A stretch of DNA of 64,000 bases from Halomicroarcula saliterrae (GCF_031624395.1 NZ_JAMQON010000006.1:124001-188000); one strand, 5' to 3'; shown: positions 1-8,404, counted from the stretch's first letter. Notes: generated by a model from the letters alone, not told the origin. Translations and numbers: made by a program.

Positions 1-2
1 TC

Positions 3-632
3 GGCAGACGCATCGCTGACGGACTGGTCGAACACGGCGCGACGGTGTACGCCGGCGCGCGCGACCCGGCGGACGTGACCGACGACGACCGCCGCGCGGT
101 CGAACTGGACGTGACTGCGGACGACCAGATACGCGCCGCTGTGGACCGCATCGACGCGGAGGCGGGCCGGCTCGACGTGCTCGTCAACAACGCCGGCGTG
201 ATGGACTCGCGCGAGCCCCTCGACGCGATGGGGACCGACGTTATCGACCGCACACTGGCGACGAACCTCCGTGGGCCCGTCGTGCTGACGAGACAGGCTC
301 TCCCACGCCTGCTGGAGCGCGCGGGCGGCCGCGTGGTCAACGTCTCCTCCGGGCTGGGTGCCATCACCGAACCCCAGTCCGGCGACATGCCCGCCTACCG
401 CATCTCCAAGACGGGTCTGAACGGGCTGACACGGTATCTGGCCGGTGAGTACGGCGACGACGGCCTGCTCGCCAACTCGGTCTGTCCCGGCTACGTCCGG
501 ACCGACATGACAGACGGTGACGCCCCGAGAACGCCCGAACGGGGTGCCGAGACGCCGGTCTGGCTGGCGCGGTTTCGCCCCGAAGCCCCCAGCGGCGGCT
601 TCTGGCGGGATAGGCAGCGGATACACTGGTGA
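3..632 (+). CDS. Short-chain dehydrogenase/reductase, 5' end missing
   Basis: The reading frame is open from the first bases of the window, so the start codon and most of the Rossmann glycine motif lie upstream. It shows the SDR landmarks in order: LVNNAGVM (NNAG structural motif), a serine in VNVSSGLGA, and the catalytic YRISK (YxxxK) pair. The C-terminus SGGFWRDRQRIHW resembles the tail of SDRs that reduce small carbonyl compounds. It is therefore a classical NAD(P)-dependent oxidoreductase; the substrate cannot be told from the sequence. It is followed by a 72-base gap and the TFB-like gene on the same strand. Confidence 0.9.
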   Translation, partial: GRRIADGLVEHGATVYAGARDPADVTDDDRRAVELDVTADDQIRAAVDRIDAEAGRLDVLVNNAGVMDSREPLDAMGTDVIDRTLATNLRGPVVLTRQALPRLLERAGGRVVNVSSGLGAITEPQSGDMPAYRISKTGLNGLTRYLAGEYGDDGLLANSVCPGYVRTDMTDGDAPRTPERGAETPVWLARFRPEAPSGGFWRDRQRIHW

Positions 633-704
633 CGGGTGCGGTCGGTTCCCGAATCCCCTGACGGTATGCAAAACTTAACACCCTGACGCTCACAACGTGG
701 CATA

Positions 705-2507
705 ATGGCGAGCACTTCAGATAACACCGTGCAAAACCGGTTAGTTACTGTGAGCGAGAAGCTCCAGATACCTAATAATACGCTGCAGATAACACTGGTC
801 CGACTGGACCAGCTCCGCAACGAGCCGGACGTCAACGAGGACCGACTCGACGACACCGCCGCGGCGGCGCTGGCACTCTCCGCTCGGGAGGACGGGCTCC
901 CGGTCAGGGACAAGGAGATAGCGAACGTCTGGACGGAGACGCTCGACTCCCCGGAGGCCGAGATAGCCATCTCCAGCCAGCAGCTCGAAGCCGTCTCCGA
1001 CTACTTCGATATCGCGGAGGTCCCGCCCCACCCCATCTCCCTCGTCCAGCGCTTCGGCGAGGCCGTCGATATGCCCGAGGAACTAATCACGGTCGCACAC
1101 CGCCTCCTCCAGGACGCCTTCTCGCTGGACCCGACCGTCGTCGCCGGTGGTCCCTCGCCCGCGGCGACGGCCGGCGGGGTCCTCTCGCTGTCCGCGCTCG
1201 TCAACGGGCTCGGCGACAGCTACGAACAGAGCACACTCGGCAAAGTGTCCGGAACCAGCGAGGTGACGGTGCAGAACCGCTGTCGCGACCTCCAGGACCT
1301 GCTCGACGACCGCCTCCAGAGCGACCGATACCGGGTCGTCCCGGCCTCGAAAGCGCCCGACGAGCCGGCCGACAACCAACAGTCCGGCGACGGGGCCACC
1401 GGCCAGCAGTCGAGCGCTGACAGCACGAGCACCGGCCAGTGCAGTACCAGCCAGTCGAGCACCGGCCAGTCCAGTGACCAGCAGACCGCGGCCGACGGCG
1501 CCGGGAGCGCCGACACGGGAACTGAATCGGACGCCGACGCCGACTCGGCGGCCGAGGACGACCAGGACACGGGGGCGGTCCTCGAAACCGTGCGGTCTAT
1601 CTACCCGGACGAGCTGCCGACGACGACCAACGTGGCCGAGGCCCACGACACCAGCGAGTCGGCCGCCGCGGACGCGCTCGAAGCGCTCGCCGCCGACGGC
1701 GAGATTCAGCGCAAGCGCGCCGGCTCCGTCGACGTCTGGATTCCGGCCGGCCAGGACAGCGTCGGGTCGGCGCTGACCGTCGACGCGGTGGAGACGGAGA
1801 TAGACGCCCTGGTCGAGGAGCTCGACATCGGCTCCTCGACGCGGCTGCTGGCCCGCGGGATGGTCAGCGATGCCGTCGACGGCGCCGACGTCGAAGAGGC
1901 CGCGGAGCTCGCGGCGACGACGGTCGTCGCGGCCGCCCGGATGGGCGACGGGGACATCGACACCGTCGACGTGGCCCGCCATCGGGAGTTCGACCCGCGC
2001 GTCATCTCCCAGTGGCTGGACACGCTGGACGACGCGGTGGACGCGGACATCCCGCGCCGGGACGCCGAGGACATCGTCGAGGACGTGGTGGCCGAACTCG
2101 GACTCTCCGAGAGCATCCTCGCCGAGAGCCACCGGTCCCTGGAGCGCTACGACGGCGACGAGGAGTTCACCGCGGCGGAGCTCGGTGCCGGCGCCGTGCT
2201 CTTCGCCGCGACTATCGGCCAGACGCAGGTGGATATCGACCGGCTCGCCGCGCTCAGTGGCGCCGAGGCGAGCTACATCACCTCCGCGATGCACGGCATC
2301 GTCGTCTCGCTCTGTCTCGCGCTGGTCAGGGGCGACATCGACTACGAGGACTGCAACTGGACCACCGAGCTCCTCCAGTCCGAGCTGTCCCCGACCATCG
2401 GGGACTCCAGCACCGGCCGCGCCATCGCCGTCGCCAAGGCCTACACGGCCGGCCGCGAGGGCCACCACATCGACGAGACCACACTCGACGTGTTGCTCTC
2501 GGAGTGA
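705..2507 (+). CDS. TFB-like protein with four cyclin-like segments and a central winged-helix-like segment
   Basis: This 600-residue protein resembles the core of archaeal transcription factor B. Residues about 145-195 (PSPAATAGG, then SEVTVQNRCRDL) match the second cyclin repeat of TFB. An earlier segment with AAALALSAREDGLPV matches repeat one. A low-complexity Ser/Gln/Thr/Gly linker covers about 220-288, then a winged-helix-like stretch about 289-347 (ending GSVDVWIPA). Two more helical repeats follow; the last (ELGAGAVLFAATIG, residues about 490-530) again looks TFB-like. No CxxC zinc ribbon is visible, so it is not a standard TFB. It may be a DNA-binding regulator or a divergent TFB. 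A TATA-like AAAACTTAAC lies about 30 bases before the ATG. Confidence 0.6.
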   Translation: MASTSDNTVQNRLVTVSEKLQIPNNTLQITLVRLDQLRNEPDVNEDRLDDTAAAALALSAREDGLPVRDKEIANVWTETLDSPEAEIAISSQQLEAVSDYFDIAEVPPHPISLVQRFGEAVDMPEELITVAHRLLQDAFSLDPTVVAGGPSPAATAGGVLSLSALVNGLGDSYEQSTLGKVSGTSEVTVQNRCRDLQDLLDDRLQSDRYRVVPASKAPDEPADNQQSGDGATGQQSSADSTSTGQCSTSQSSTGQSSDQQTAADGAGSADTGTESDADADSAAEDDQDTGAVLETVRSIYPDELPTTTNVAEAHDTSESAAADALEALAADGEIQRKRAGSVDVWIPAGQDSVGSALTVDAVETEIDALVEELDIGSSTRLLARGMVSDAVDGADVEEAAELAATTVVAAARMGDGDIDTVDVARHREFDPRVISQWLDTLDDAVDADIPRRDAEDIVEDVVAELGLSESILAESHRSLERYDGDEEFTAAELGAGAVLFAATIGQTQVDIDRLAALSGAEASYITSAMHGIVVSLCLALVRGDIDYEDCNWTTELLQSELSPTIGDSSTGRAIAVAKAYTAGREGHHIDETTLDVLLSE

Positions 2508-2930
2508 TCAGAACAGGCTGTCCGTCGTCACCGCCCCGACGACGGAGAACACCGCGGCGACACTCAGCGCCCGGAAGGTGACGAGCAGTCGCGCTCTGGG
2601 GTCCAGCTCGCTCAGAAAGAGGTCCGGCGCGGTGATGGAAAACGCCAGCATACCGACCGAACCGAAAGCGACGATCATCACCGAGATGAACCGGACCGGA
2701 ATCCCGGCGACGGCCGCCTCGGTTCTGGGGTCACGGTCGTTGTCGGCGCCGTAGAGGCCGCCGTAACCGATGGCCATGATGGCGACGACGAGAAAGAGGC
2801 TGTGGTAGACGGTCATGTTCTGTGCCAGCAGCCACACCTCCTGTGTGACGACGAACGGCCCGGCAAGCAGGAACCCGCCGACTATCTGCTGGGCGGTGTC
2901 CGCGAGCTTGTGTTTCTGCCGTTGCTTCAT
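2508..2930 (-). CDS. DUF2391-like integral membrane protein
   Basis: A 140-residue protein starting at MKQRQKHKL; nine further in-frame codons upstream are possible but the lysine-rich start is the natural one. Four to five hydrophobic helices are visible (AQQIVGGFLLAGPFVVT, LFLVVAIMAIGYGG, RFISVMIVAFGSVGMLAF, and a C-terminal ALSVAAVFSVVGAVTT). The pattern fits the DUF2391 family of putative membrane proteins of unknown function. It is convergent with the TFB-like gene (its stop codon abuts that gene's end) and divergent from htpX. Confidence 0.7.
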   Translation of the reverse strand: MKQRQKHKLADTAQQIVGGFLLAGPFVVTQEVWLLAQNMTVYHSLFLVVAIMAIGYGGLYGADNDRDPRTEAAVAGIPVRFISVMIVAFGSVGMLAFSITAPDLFLSELDPRARLLVTFRALSVAAVFSVVGAVTTDSLF

Positions 2931-3024
2931 ATCTGAACCCTGTCGGCTCAGGGGCATACCAGTTCGGGCGCTCCGGTCGCAGTTTACGTGGACTTTTACG
3001 TCTCAGTTGCCAACTACTCTCCAC

Positions 3025-3855
3025 ATGAAACACGTCGGACTGAAACTACGCATGGCGTTCGTCGGTGCCGTCCTGGCGGCCTTTTATCTCGTCGCCGTCG
3101 GTATCGCGATGGTCCTGTTCGGGCCGGGAGTGTGGCCCATCGCCGTCGTCGGGAGCGTCCTGCTCGTCGGGTTCCAGTACAAGGTCGGCAAGTGGGCGGC
3201 GCTGCGCAGCGTCGGCGCCGAGGCGCTCTCGGAGGAGCAGTACCCACAGATACACCAGCAGGTGCGCCAGCTCTCCCGGGATATGGGCATCGAGAAGCCG
3301 GAGCTGAAGGTCGCCCGAATGGGAGTCCCGAACGCCTTCGCCGTCGGCCGGAAGGGCGCCGGCGTGGTCGTCATCTCCGCCGAACTGATGCAGCTGCTCG
3401 ACGACGACGAACTGGAGGGCGTCCTCGCCCACGAGCTGGCTCACATCGCCAACCGCGACGTTGTCACGATGGTCATCGGCCAGGGCATCGCCTCGATCGT
3501 CGGCGTCGCCGCGCAGTTCATCGTCCTCGTGACCGGGGACAACGACATCGCCGATTTCTTCCTGGCCATCGTCGTCGGGAACCTCGTCCAGTTCATGGTC
3601 ATGCTGTTCGTCCTCGCTATCTCGCGGTACCGCGAGTACGTGGCCGACGCCGACGCGAAAGACGCCATCGGCGGCGGCGACCCGCTCGCGCGGGCCCTGG
3701 AGAAGATATCGAGCGGCAACGAGCGGGCCGGCGAGTCGGCCGTCGACGACCAGGTGAGCGCCCTCTGTATCTTCGGGCGGTCCGGGAGCCTGGTGTCGAA
3801 GCTCGTCTCGACGCACCCGCCGACCGAGGAGCGCATCCGGCGGCTCCGCGAGTAG
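3025..3855 (+). CDS. htpX: HtpX-like M48 membrane metalloprotease
   Basis: 276 residues from the ATG of MKHVGLKLR. Two N-terminal membrane helices (about 12-50) are followed by the protease domain with the zinc motif HELAH at residues 136-140 and a downstream glutamate in RYREYVADADA that supplies the third zinc ligand. Another hydrophobic hairpin lies between (about 160-200). Length and order match archaeal HtpX, which degrades misfolded membrane proteins. In bacteria HtpX is a stress-response protease; here the small membrane gene that starts on the base after its stop is probably co-transcribed. Confidence 0.93.
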   Translation: MKHVGLKLRMAFVGAVLAAFYLVAVGIAMVLFGPGVWPIAVVGSVLLVGFQYKVGKWAALRSVGAEALSEEQYPQIHQQVRQLSRDMGIEKPELKVARMGVPNAFAVGRKGAGVVVISAELMQLLDDDELEGVLAHELAHIANRDVVTMVIGQGIASIVGVAAQFIVLVTGDNDIADFFLAIVVGNLVQFMVMLFVLAISRYREYVADADAKDAIGGGDPLARALEKISSGNERAGESAVDDQVSALCIFGRSGSLVSKLVSTHPPTEERIRRLRE

Positions 3856-4080
3856 ATGGTCGACATCCGCCAGCTCCTCGCCGTCGTTCTCGGCGCTCTC
3901 CTCGGGCTCGGGCTCGTCCTCGCCCCGCGGGCGGCGCTGCGGCTGTCGGTGTTTGTCGGGCCACAGCGCCGCCGCCGGGGTGAGTACGGGAGCGACGACC
4001 CGATTCCCGCCCTGTGGGTCTGGGCGACGCGCGGGCTCGGCGTCGTCTGTCTCGGCGTCGCCGCGGCTATCGCGCTCTGA
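3856..4080 (+). CDS. Small two-helix membrane protein
   Basis: A 74-residue protein whose ATG follows the htpX stop codon with no gap, implying coupled translation. Two hydrophobic segments (about 7-28 and 55-74) flank an Arg-rich loop (QRRRRGEYG) and a PALWVWATRGLG motif. Function is unknown; the location suggests an accessory of the HtpX protease or a neighbour carried in its transcript. Codon use is typical of the surrounding genes. Confidence 0.7.
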   Translation: MVDIRQLLAVVLGALLGLGLVLAPRAALRLSVFVGPQRRRRGEYGSDDPIPALWVWATRGLGVVCLGVAAAIAL

Positions 4081-4101
4081 GTTTCGCCGGCGAGCGCCGG
4101 T

Positions 4102-4527
4102 CTACGACCTGAACGTCTCGAAGTCAGCGCACAGCCGGTTCTGTGTCTCCCGTCCGGCCTGGAAGCGGCTGGCGATGGTCGACTGGTGCTCCGGACAGCC
4201 CAGTAACACCGCGGCGCCGCCGTCGACCGGAATCATTGCCCGGCGGGTGCCATGCGAGGAGAGGCGACAGCTGGGACAGGTGATGCCCCCTGCCGGCAGG
4301 TGAGCGAGCAGTCGCGCGCGCCCGCTGGTCGTGAGCCCACAGACCGCCCTGAACTGTTCGAGGTGGTCCTCACAGCCGGCCACCGGAAGCGTGAACTGGT
4401 CGAGCAGCAGGAACGAGACGGTCTCACGGCTCGGCGACGCCAGCGCCGCCCGACAGTCGCTACACGGGACCGGCGGCTGCTCGGCGGTCGCGTCCGGACG
4501 GGCCGTCGGTCTCTCCGGTGGGGCCAT
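4102..4527 (-). CDS. Haloarchaeal zinc-finger-like protein
   Basis: I start this at MAPPERPTARP (141 residues), because the longer frame upstream has no coding look. Several cysteine/histidine pairs are visible: CSDC, CEDH, CPSC and CPEH, spaced so that they could form one or two zinc sites. The rest is a mixed alpha/beta-like domain without a family I recognise. Haloarchaea carry many such small zinc proteins of unknown function. It is convergent with the htpX pair. Confidence 0.6.
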   Translation of the reverse strand: MAPPERPTARPDATAEQPPVPCSDCRAALASPSRETVSFLLLDQFTLPVAGCEDHLEQFRAVCGLTTSGRARLLAHLPAGGITCPSCRLSSHGTRRAMIPVDGGAAVLLGCPEHQSTIASRFQAGRETQNRLCADFETFRS

Positions 4528-4595
4528 CTTCCCGTGGCAGTCAGGTTCCCGGACACGTAAAAGGTGGGGCGACCGCTGCCGGGCGGCGGTAGGGG

Positions 4596-4606
4596 TATTA
4601 CTATAT
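4596..4606 (+). promoter_or_regulatory. TATA box of the DUF1508 gene
   Basis: The TATTACTATA sequence lies about 27-30 bases before the ATG at 4632, the spacing expected for a leaderless haloarchaeal transcript. This supports the start at MTDDTIF rather than at the upstream in-frame ATG (4605), which would fall between the TATA box and the expected start of transcription. Confidence 0.55.
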
Positions 4607-4631
4607 GTCTGCCAATTACATATCATATGCC

Positions 4632-5270
4632 ATGACAGATGATACCATCTTCGAGTCTGAGGAGACACGAAGTCGACGCGGGCTCGCGACGTACTTCCGA
4701 CGATTGGCGCGGCGACTCGGTCGCGGCGAACCCGTCCCGGCCGACGAGGAACAGACCGTCACCGTCGCGGTCCCGGACGACTCCGACTTCGAGGTGACGG
4801 TCGAGGAGGCCGACGGCACCGTCACGATGGGTGTCGAAATGGAGTTCCCCGCCGAGGCGGGCACCGTCGACACCGACGTCCACGCCAGCAAGGCGACTTT
4901 CGACCGCTACGAGGACAACCAGGGGAAGTGGCGCTGGCGGCTCGTCCACGACAACGGGAACATCATCGCCGACAGCAGCCAGGGGTACGCCTCGAAACAG
5001 AAGGCCGACCAGGGTCTCGAAAGCGTTCGCACGAACGCTCCAGGGGCGCTCGTCGTCGACACCACGAAAGACGAGACGGACGGCGCCGACGAGGGCAGCA
5101 AGGCGACCTTCGAGCTGTTCGCGGACAGCGGCGCGAAGTGGCGCTGGCGGCTCGTCCACGACAACGGGGATATCATCGCCGACGGCGGACAGGGGTACGC
5201 CTCGAAACAGAAGGCGAAACAGGGGCTCCGGAGCGTGAAGACGAACGTCCGGGGCGCCGAAATCCGGTAG
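4632..5270 (+). CDS. Tandem DUF1508 (YegP/HVO_2922-type) protein
   Basis: 212 residues. After a charged N-terminus (about 1-85) there are two near-identical DUF1508 repeats, each with the core KxxWRWRLVHDNGxII followed by GQGYASKQKA and an arginine/lysine-rich end (about 90-140 and 160-212). Such repeats dimerise in the small YegP-type proteins; the family's biochemical role is unknown. The two copies here suggest a pseudodimer in one chain. The nearly identical nucleotide sequence of the repeats points to recent duplication or gene conversion. Confidence 0.88.
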   Translation: MTDDTIFESEETRSRRGLATYFRRLARRLGRGEPVPADEEQTVTVAVPDDSDFEVTVEEADGTVTMGVEMEFPAEAGTVDTDVHASKATFDRYEDNQGKWRWRLVHDNGNIIADSSQGYASKQKADQGLESVRTNAPGALVVDTTKDETDGADEGSKATFELFADSGAKWRWRLVHDNGDIIADGGQGYASKQKAKQGLRSVKTNVRGAEIR

Positions 5271-5983
5271 CGCAGTTTTCCGACGGCGCGTTCGGATAAA
5301 CCACGTACCGCGATACGATATTCGTCGGCTGACGTTGCGAATGCCGATCAAAGCGTTCACGGATATCGACTCTCTCAGCCGGTGAGACGGCGGTTCCACC
5401 AAAGATATCTCTGTAAAAGTTAGAAATCCACCAAATCTATCGATTAGACTCCAGAAAGTAAGCGGGAAAACGACCCTGTGCCTATTGCTGCTGCTCAGGA
5501 AATTCGAACCCGGAACGGGTACTATATGAGTGTACTCAGCTCCTTATCCAGCCAGTCCAGAAACCGTGACAGAGTTATACGCGGTTTCTTCCTCGTATCA
5601 ATAACACCAATCCGATCCTGAGTCAGGAAGTCCACTAGCAACCACATAATCAAACTGCGCTCGACGACGTCTGACTACGCAGAGTCTGACCGTTTCTGTG
5701 ATCCCTCACTGGCTACCAGATATGGTTTGAGGGAGAGCGTGGTTCTTACACCCTGGTGTGTCCCTTTCCCGAAGCAAATCCCTAGTGCAACACCTCAACC
5801 ACGATGTTCCAGAGGCCGACAAGTCATGTCGGAACTGTGGCGTTACAAGCCCTAAGGGATAACTCAGACCCAACTGAGAGATGACAAGCGAAATTTTTTA
5901 TATTCACATGCCCTACTCTCAGATGAGGACGCAGGTCACTCCCTTGCCTTTGCGGCGGGGACTGACCTGGCAAGCATGTGCGG
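5271..5983. other. AT-richer gap with decayed coding fragments
   Basis: There is no intact gene of normal size. On the minus strand a frame from 5647 (ATG) to 5522 encodes 41 residues ending KELSTLI, and a shifted frame just after it ends in GFEFPEQQQ before a stop near 5481; together they look like the 3' end of a frameshifted gene. On the plus strand a short frame at about 5755-5861 ends in a SCRNCG zinc knuckle and TSPKG. A TATA-like TTTTTTATATT stands near 5893-5903 without an obvious gene after it. The stretch reads as a scar of past insertion and decay. Confidence 0.4.
5522..5647 (-). pseudogene. C-terminal remnant of an unrecognised gene
   Basis: A 41-codon frame starting MWLLVDFLTQDR and ending in KELSTLI. 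The same frame continues upstream of the ATG with SDVVERS, up to a stop codon. The amino-acid pattern (RFLDWLDKEL) looks coding, but there is no full-length gene, and a plausible continuation lies in another frame. I treat it as a decayed gene end. The SDVVERS-coding stretch resembles the end of the gene at 7039-7422. Confidence 0.3.
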
Positions 5984-6910
5984 TCACAGCGCACGTGTGC
6001 TGACGTCCGGCGGTTCCTTTCCGTTACAACTCATCCAACAGGTACTCCCGTACAACATCGGAGGTAACCGATTAGCAAGTGACTGGAGCGGCTGGCTCCC
6101 CCACACGTCATCAGAGGAGGGTCGGCGTCCTTCGATCCATGCAGCCGCACGGTCGTATCTTTGCTGTGACTGCCGACGGTCGCGGGAGCGAAGGCTGTAT
6201 AGCGTACATGGAGGGTCGTCTGAAACGTTCCACGAATTATCGATTCTCTGAACATCATACTCGATTCCCTCAATACCAGTTTCGGGTAGTTGACTTCTGA
6301 TGTATCCAGCAATGTAATCTGCTGCCGTCAGTTCTGGATAAACCCGATCGCCGTCTTGGAGTTGCGTGAGGTACACTGGAGTGACCCGATCTCCAAACCC
6401 GTTGAATTGTCGCGTCGCTGCTCTTCTAAGACGTTCTTGGCGAGAGCCGTACATCCGGTCCCCGCCATCATGAACCAGTGCTGCAGGTCCCTCATAGTCA
6501 GGAACAGTCTTTGACCCACCAGTTAGAGCTTTACTGGCAACAATGCAGGCTGTAGCCGCTCGTTGATCAACGGTATATGTTCCCCATCCCGCGACGGCGT
6601 ACCAAGTGATAGGGCTGGAGTCGAGAGAGGCAAGTAACTCCTCAACTGTTACAGATAGTTCCGCTTTCGACATACCCTGTGGCGTCGAGCTTGATTTGCT
6701 CTTCCATGGTTCGAGGCCGAGTTCGACGAGTAATTCGGCGAGAGATTCACCATATGACCGAGGACACTGCACCGCAGTCATAACGAAAGCGCCATCGTTC
6801 TGATTACCGGATTCATCGACACCAACAACATGACTGGCGTGTTGGACCGGTGGCTGTGTATCAACAATCCCATGTTCAAGCAACTCAATCTGCCGCAACC
6901 CCGACGACAT
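5984..6910 (-). CDS. DUF3800-like RNase H-fold protein
   Basis: 308 residues. The motif VVGVDESGN at about residues 28-36 is the hallmark first strand and acidic pair of the DUF3800/RNase H-like fold. Further acidic positions occur in ALVHDGGDR and in AADYIAGYIRS near residue 215, where the family has its last conserved aspartate. Such proteins are presumed nucleases and often sit in mobile or defence-associated regions. Codon use is visibly less GC-rich than the flanking core genes, consistent with horizontal transfer. It may be co-transcribed with the upstream minus-strand gene at 7039-7422. Confidence 0.55.
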   Translation of the reverse strand: MSSGLRQIELLEHGIVDTQPPVQHASHVVGVDESGNQNDGAFVMTAVQCPRSYGESLAELLVELGLEPWKSKSSSTPQGMSKAELSVTVEELLASLDSSPITWYAVAGWGTYTVDQRAATACIVASKALTGGSKTVPDYEGPAALVHDGGDRMYGSRQERLRRAATRQFNGFGDRVTPVYLTQLQDGDRVYPELTAADYIAGYIRSQLPETGIEGIEYDVQRIDNSWNVSDDPPCTLYSLRSRDRRQSQQRYDRAAAWIEGRRPSSDDVWGSQPLQSLANRLPPMLYGSTCWMSCNGKEPPDVSTRAL

Positions 6911-7038
6911 CTATGTTATTCAATTGTATTCACCTGTCGGGTAAATCTTCACGTAATGAATAGCTGGATGCTGTTCAATGAGCTCACGAAAAGATTGAGA
7001 AGTTCAGTATCGAAGCAGAGTACAGGAGAGTGGGGACG

Positions 7039-7422
7039 TCAAATGGTCGAACTGCGCTTGACGACTTCTGACTCTAAGAAGAAGTAGATATTCGGAAGAC
7101 GTGTATTCGGGGTTGCTACTAATACGGGTTCATTGAGCATCTTGTTCTTGACCCGGTTCGCCAAATTCTCTGCTTCAGAACTATTCGCAGGTAATTCGAA
7201 GAGGTCTTGTTTTGATTGAGATCGCACCCGACACTGGACAAAGAACCCGAATACATACTCTGTAGTTCCGATTGGAGCAAATACTACATCTTCGCCTGTA
7301 GGACCAGTTGTGTTGGTCCAAGCCTCAATTATCTCTTCAGCACCTGTTGTTGTCCTTTGATGCTCTGCAAGATTGTCCGAGTTGGGGGGAACGGTAAACC
7401 CGACTCTCAGACGTTCTCCCAC
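7039..7422 (-). CDS. Hypothetical protein of the accessory patch
   Basis: 127 residues from a GTG start at 7422. I recognise no domain. It has a central hydrophobic strand region (TTEYVFGFFVQCRV) and a C-terminal charged helix (AENLANRVKNKML). The frame upstream of the GTG still looks coding (NNDPFDRFRTVLEDR, then a TAG, then HYYGIAQYT), so the annotated start may be downstream of a nonsense mutation or the N-terminus may be lost. It lies 128 bases upstream of the DUF3800-like gene on the same strand and shares its lower GC. Confidence 0.5.
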   Translation of the reverse strand: MGERLRVGFTVPPNSDNLAEHQRTTTGAEEIIEAWTNTTGPTGEDVVFAPIGTTEYVFGFFVQCRVRSQSKQDLFELPANSSEAENLANRVKNKMLNEPVLVATPNTRLPNIYFFLESEVVKRSSTI

Positions 7423-7503
7423 GGTGTATTGGGCGATGCCGTAGTAGTGCTATCGGTCCTCAAGAACAGTGCGGAACCGGTCGAAGGGATCGTTGTTGAC
7501 TTG

Positions 7504-7791
7504 CTATTTTATCTCCGGCGCCCGCTCGTCGGTCCGACCGGGTAGTTCGACTTCGAGCTCCAGCGACGGCTCGCCCATCCCCTCGAAATCGATTTCGAGT
7601 TCGACGGGCTCGCCGAAGGCGAAGGGCAACTCCCACTCGTCGTCGACGATGGTTAGCTCGTCGCCGTCGCGCAGCTGTTCGCCGATGGCGATGAGGAACT
7701 CGCCGGCCTCGCTCGCGTCGAGGCGGTACTCCTGCTCGAAGTCGCGGCCGGCGCGGATTACGGATCGTTCGGCGTCTGAATCGTCAGCCAT
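7504..7791 (-). CDS. Amphi-Trp domain protein
   Basis: A 95-residue protein with the amphi-Trp layout: a helical EAGEFLIAIGEQLRDG segment followed by alternating hydrophobic/acidic strands around WELPFAFGEPVELEIDFEG. This family of about 70-100 residues is common in archaea and in bacteria, and its function is unknown. The very acidic composition and high GC mark the return to the core chromosome after the AT-richer patch. Confidence 0.85.
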   Translation of the reverse strand: MADDSDAERSVIRAGRDFEQEYRLDASEAGEFLIAIGEQLRDGDELTIVDDEWELPFAFGEPVELEIDFEGMGEPSLELEVELPGRTDERAPEIK

Positions 7792-7960
7792 GTGTCGGGC
7801 GACCTAACGTTCTCCGTCGGTACATCGCTTGCGGTCCACCCACTATCTTGTGGCTGTTTCGGACCGTCACGGCTGGTAGTCGCCGCGGCCGACACAGATA
7901 CGGCCCCGAGCGCCGGGGTCCGACCGTGGGCTTATGTGGACACCTGTCATCGTACTAACT

Positions 7961-8392
7961 ATGTCTCCACACAGCGTCGCGATGTCCGACGAGGAGCGCG
8001 ACGAGTTCCTCGGCCGGGGCGGAACGGGCGTGCTCTCGCTGTCGACCGACGACGGTCCGCCCCACGCCGTTCCCGTCTCCTACGGCTACGACGCGGCGGA
8101 AGCGACCTTCTACTTCCGGCTGGCGGTCGGCGCCGACGGGTCCAAAGGCGAGTTGAGCGACCGCCCCGTGACGTTCGTCTACTACGCTCAGGAAGACGGT
8201 GACTGGCACAGCGTCGTCGCCGAAGGCCACCTCGAAGACGTCGAACGCGAGGGCATCGAGACCGAGACGCTGGACGGGCTCCGTCGGGTCGATATCCCGC
8301 TCATCGGCATCTTCGACCACCCCACGCGCGAGGTCGATTTCGACTTCTGTCGCCTCGTTCCGGACGCCCTGAACGCCCGCGTCCAGTCCTGA
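7961..8392 (+). CDS. Pyridoxamine 5'-phosphate oxidase-related FMN-binding protein
   Basis: 143 residues starting at MSPHSVAM (a second candidate is the ATG seven codons later). The split-barrel pattern of the family is visible: GVLSLSTDDGPPHAVPVSYGYD, then ATFYFRLAVG and VTFVYYAQEDGDW, ending in a histidine-containing RREVDF-like strand. Members bind FMN, or F420 in related groups, and reduce or oxidise small molecules. The substrate cannot be assigned. The gene stands alone between the divergent amphi-Trp gene and the convergent VIT1-like gene. Confidence 0.8.
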   Translation: MSPHSVAMSDEERDEFLGRGGTGVLSLSTDDGPPHAVPVSYGYDAAEATFYFRLAVGADGSKGELSDRPVTFVYYAQEDGDWHSVVAEGHLEDVEREGIETETLDGLRRVDIPLIGIFDHPTREVDFDFCRLVPDALNARVQS

Positions 8393-8404
8393 GCGACTCC
8401 CCGG

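Noticed and set aside
1083-2468. Long minus-strand open frame opposite the TFB-like gene
   Set aside because: It is Arg/Val/Gly/Leu-rich without acidic bias and exactly covers a well-supported gene. High GC with few stops on the antisense strand explains it.
5485-5520. tRNA-like T-arm (AATTCGAACCC on the plus strand)
   Set aside because: Stem bases do not pair and no acceptor or anticodon arms can be drawn; the sequence reads better as a decayed gene end.
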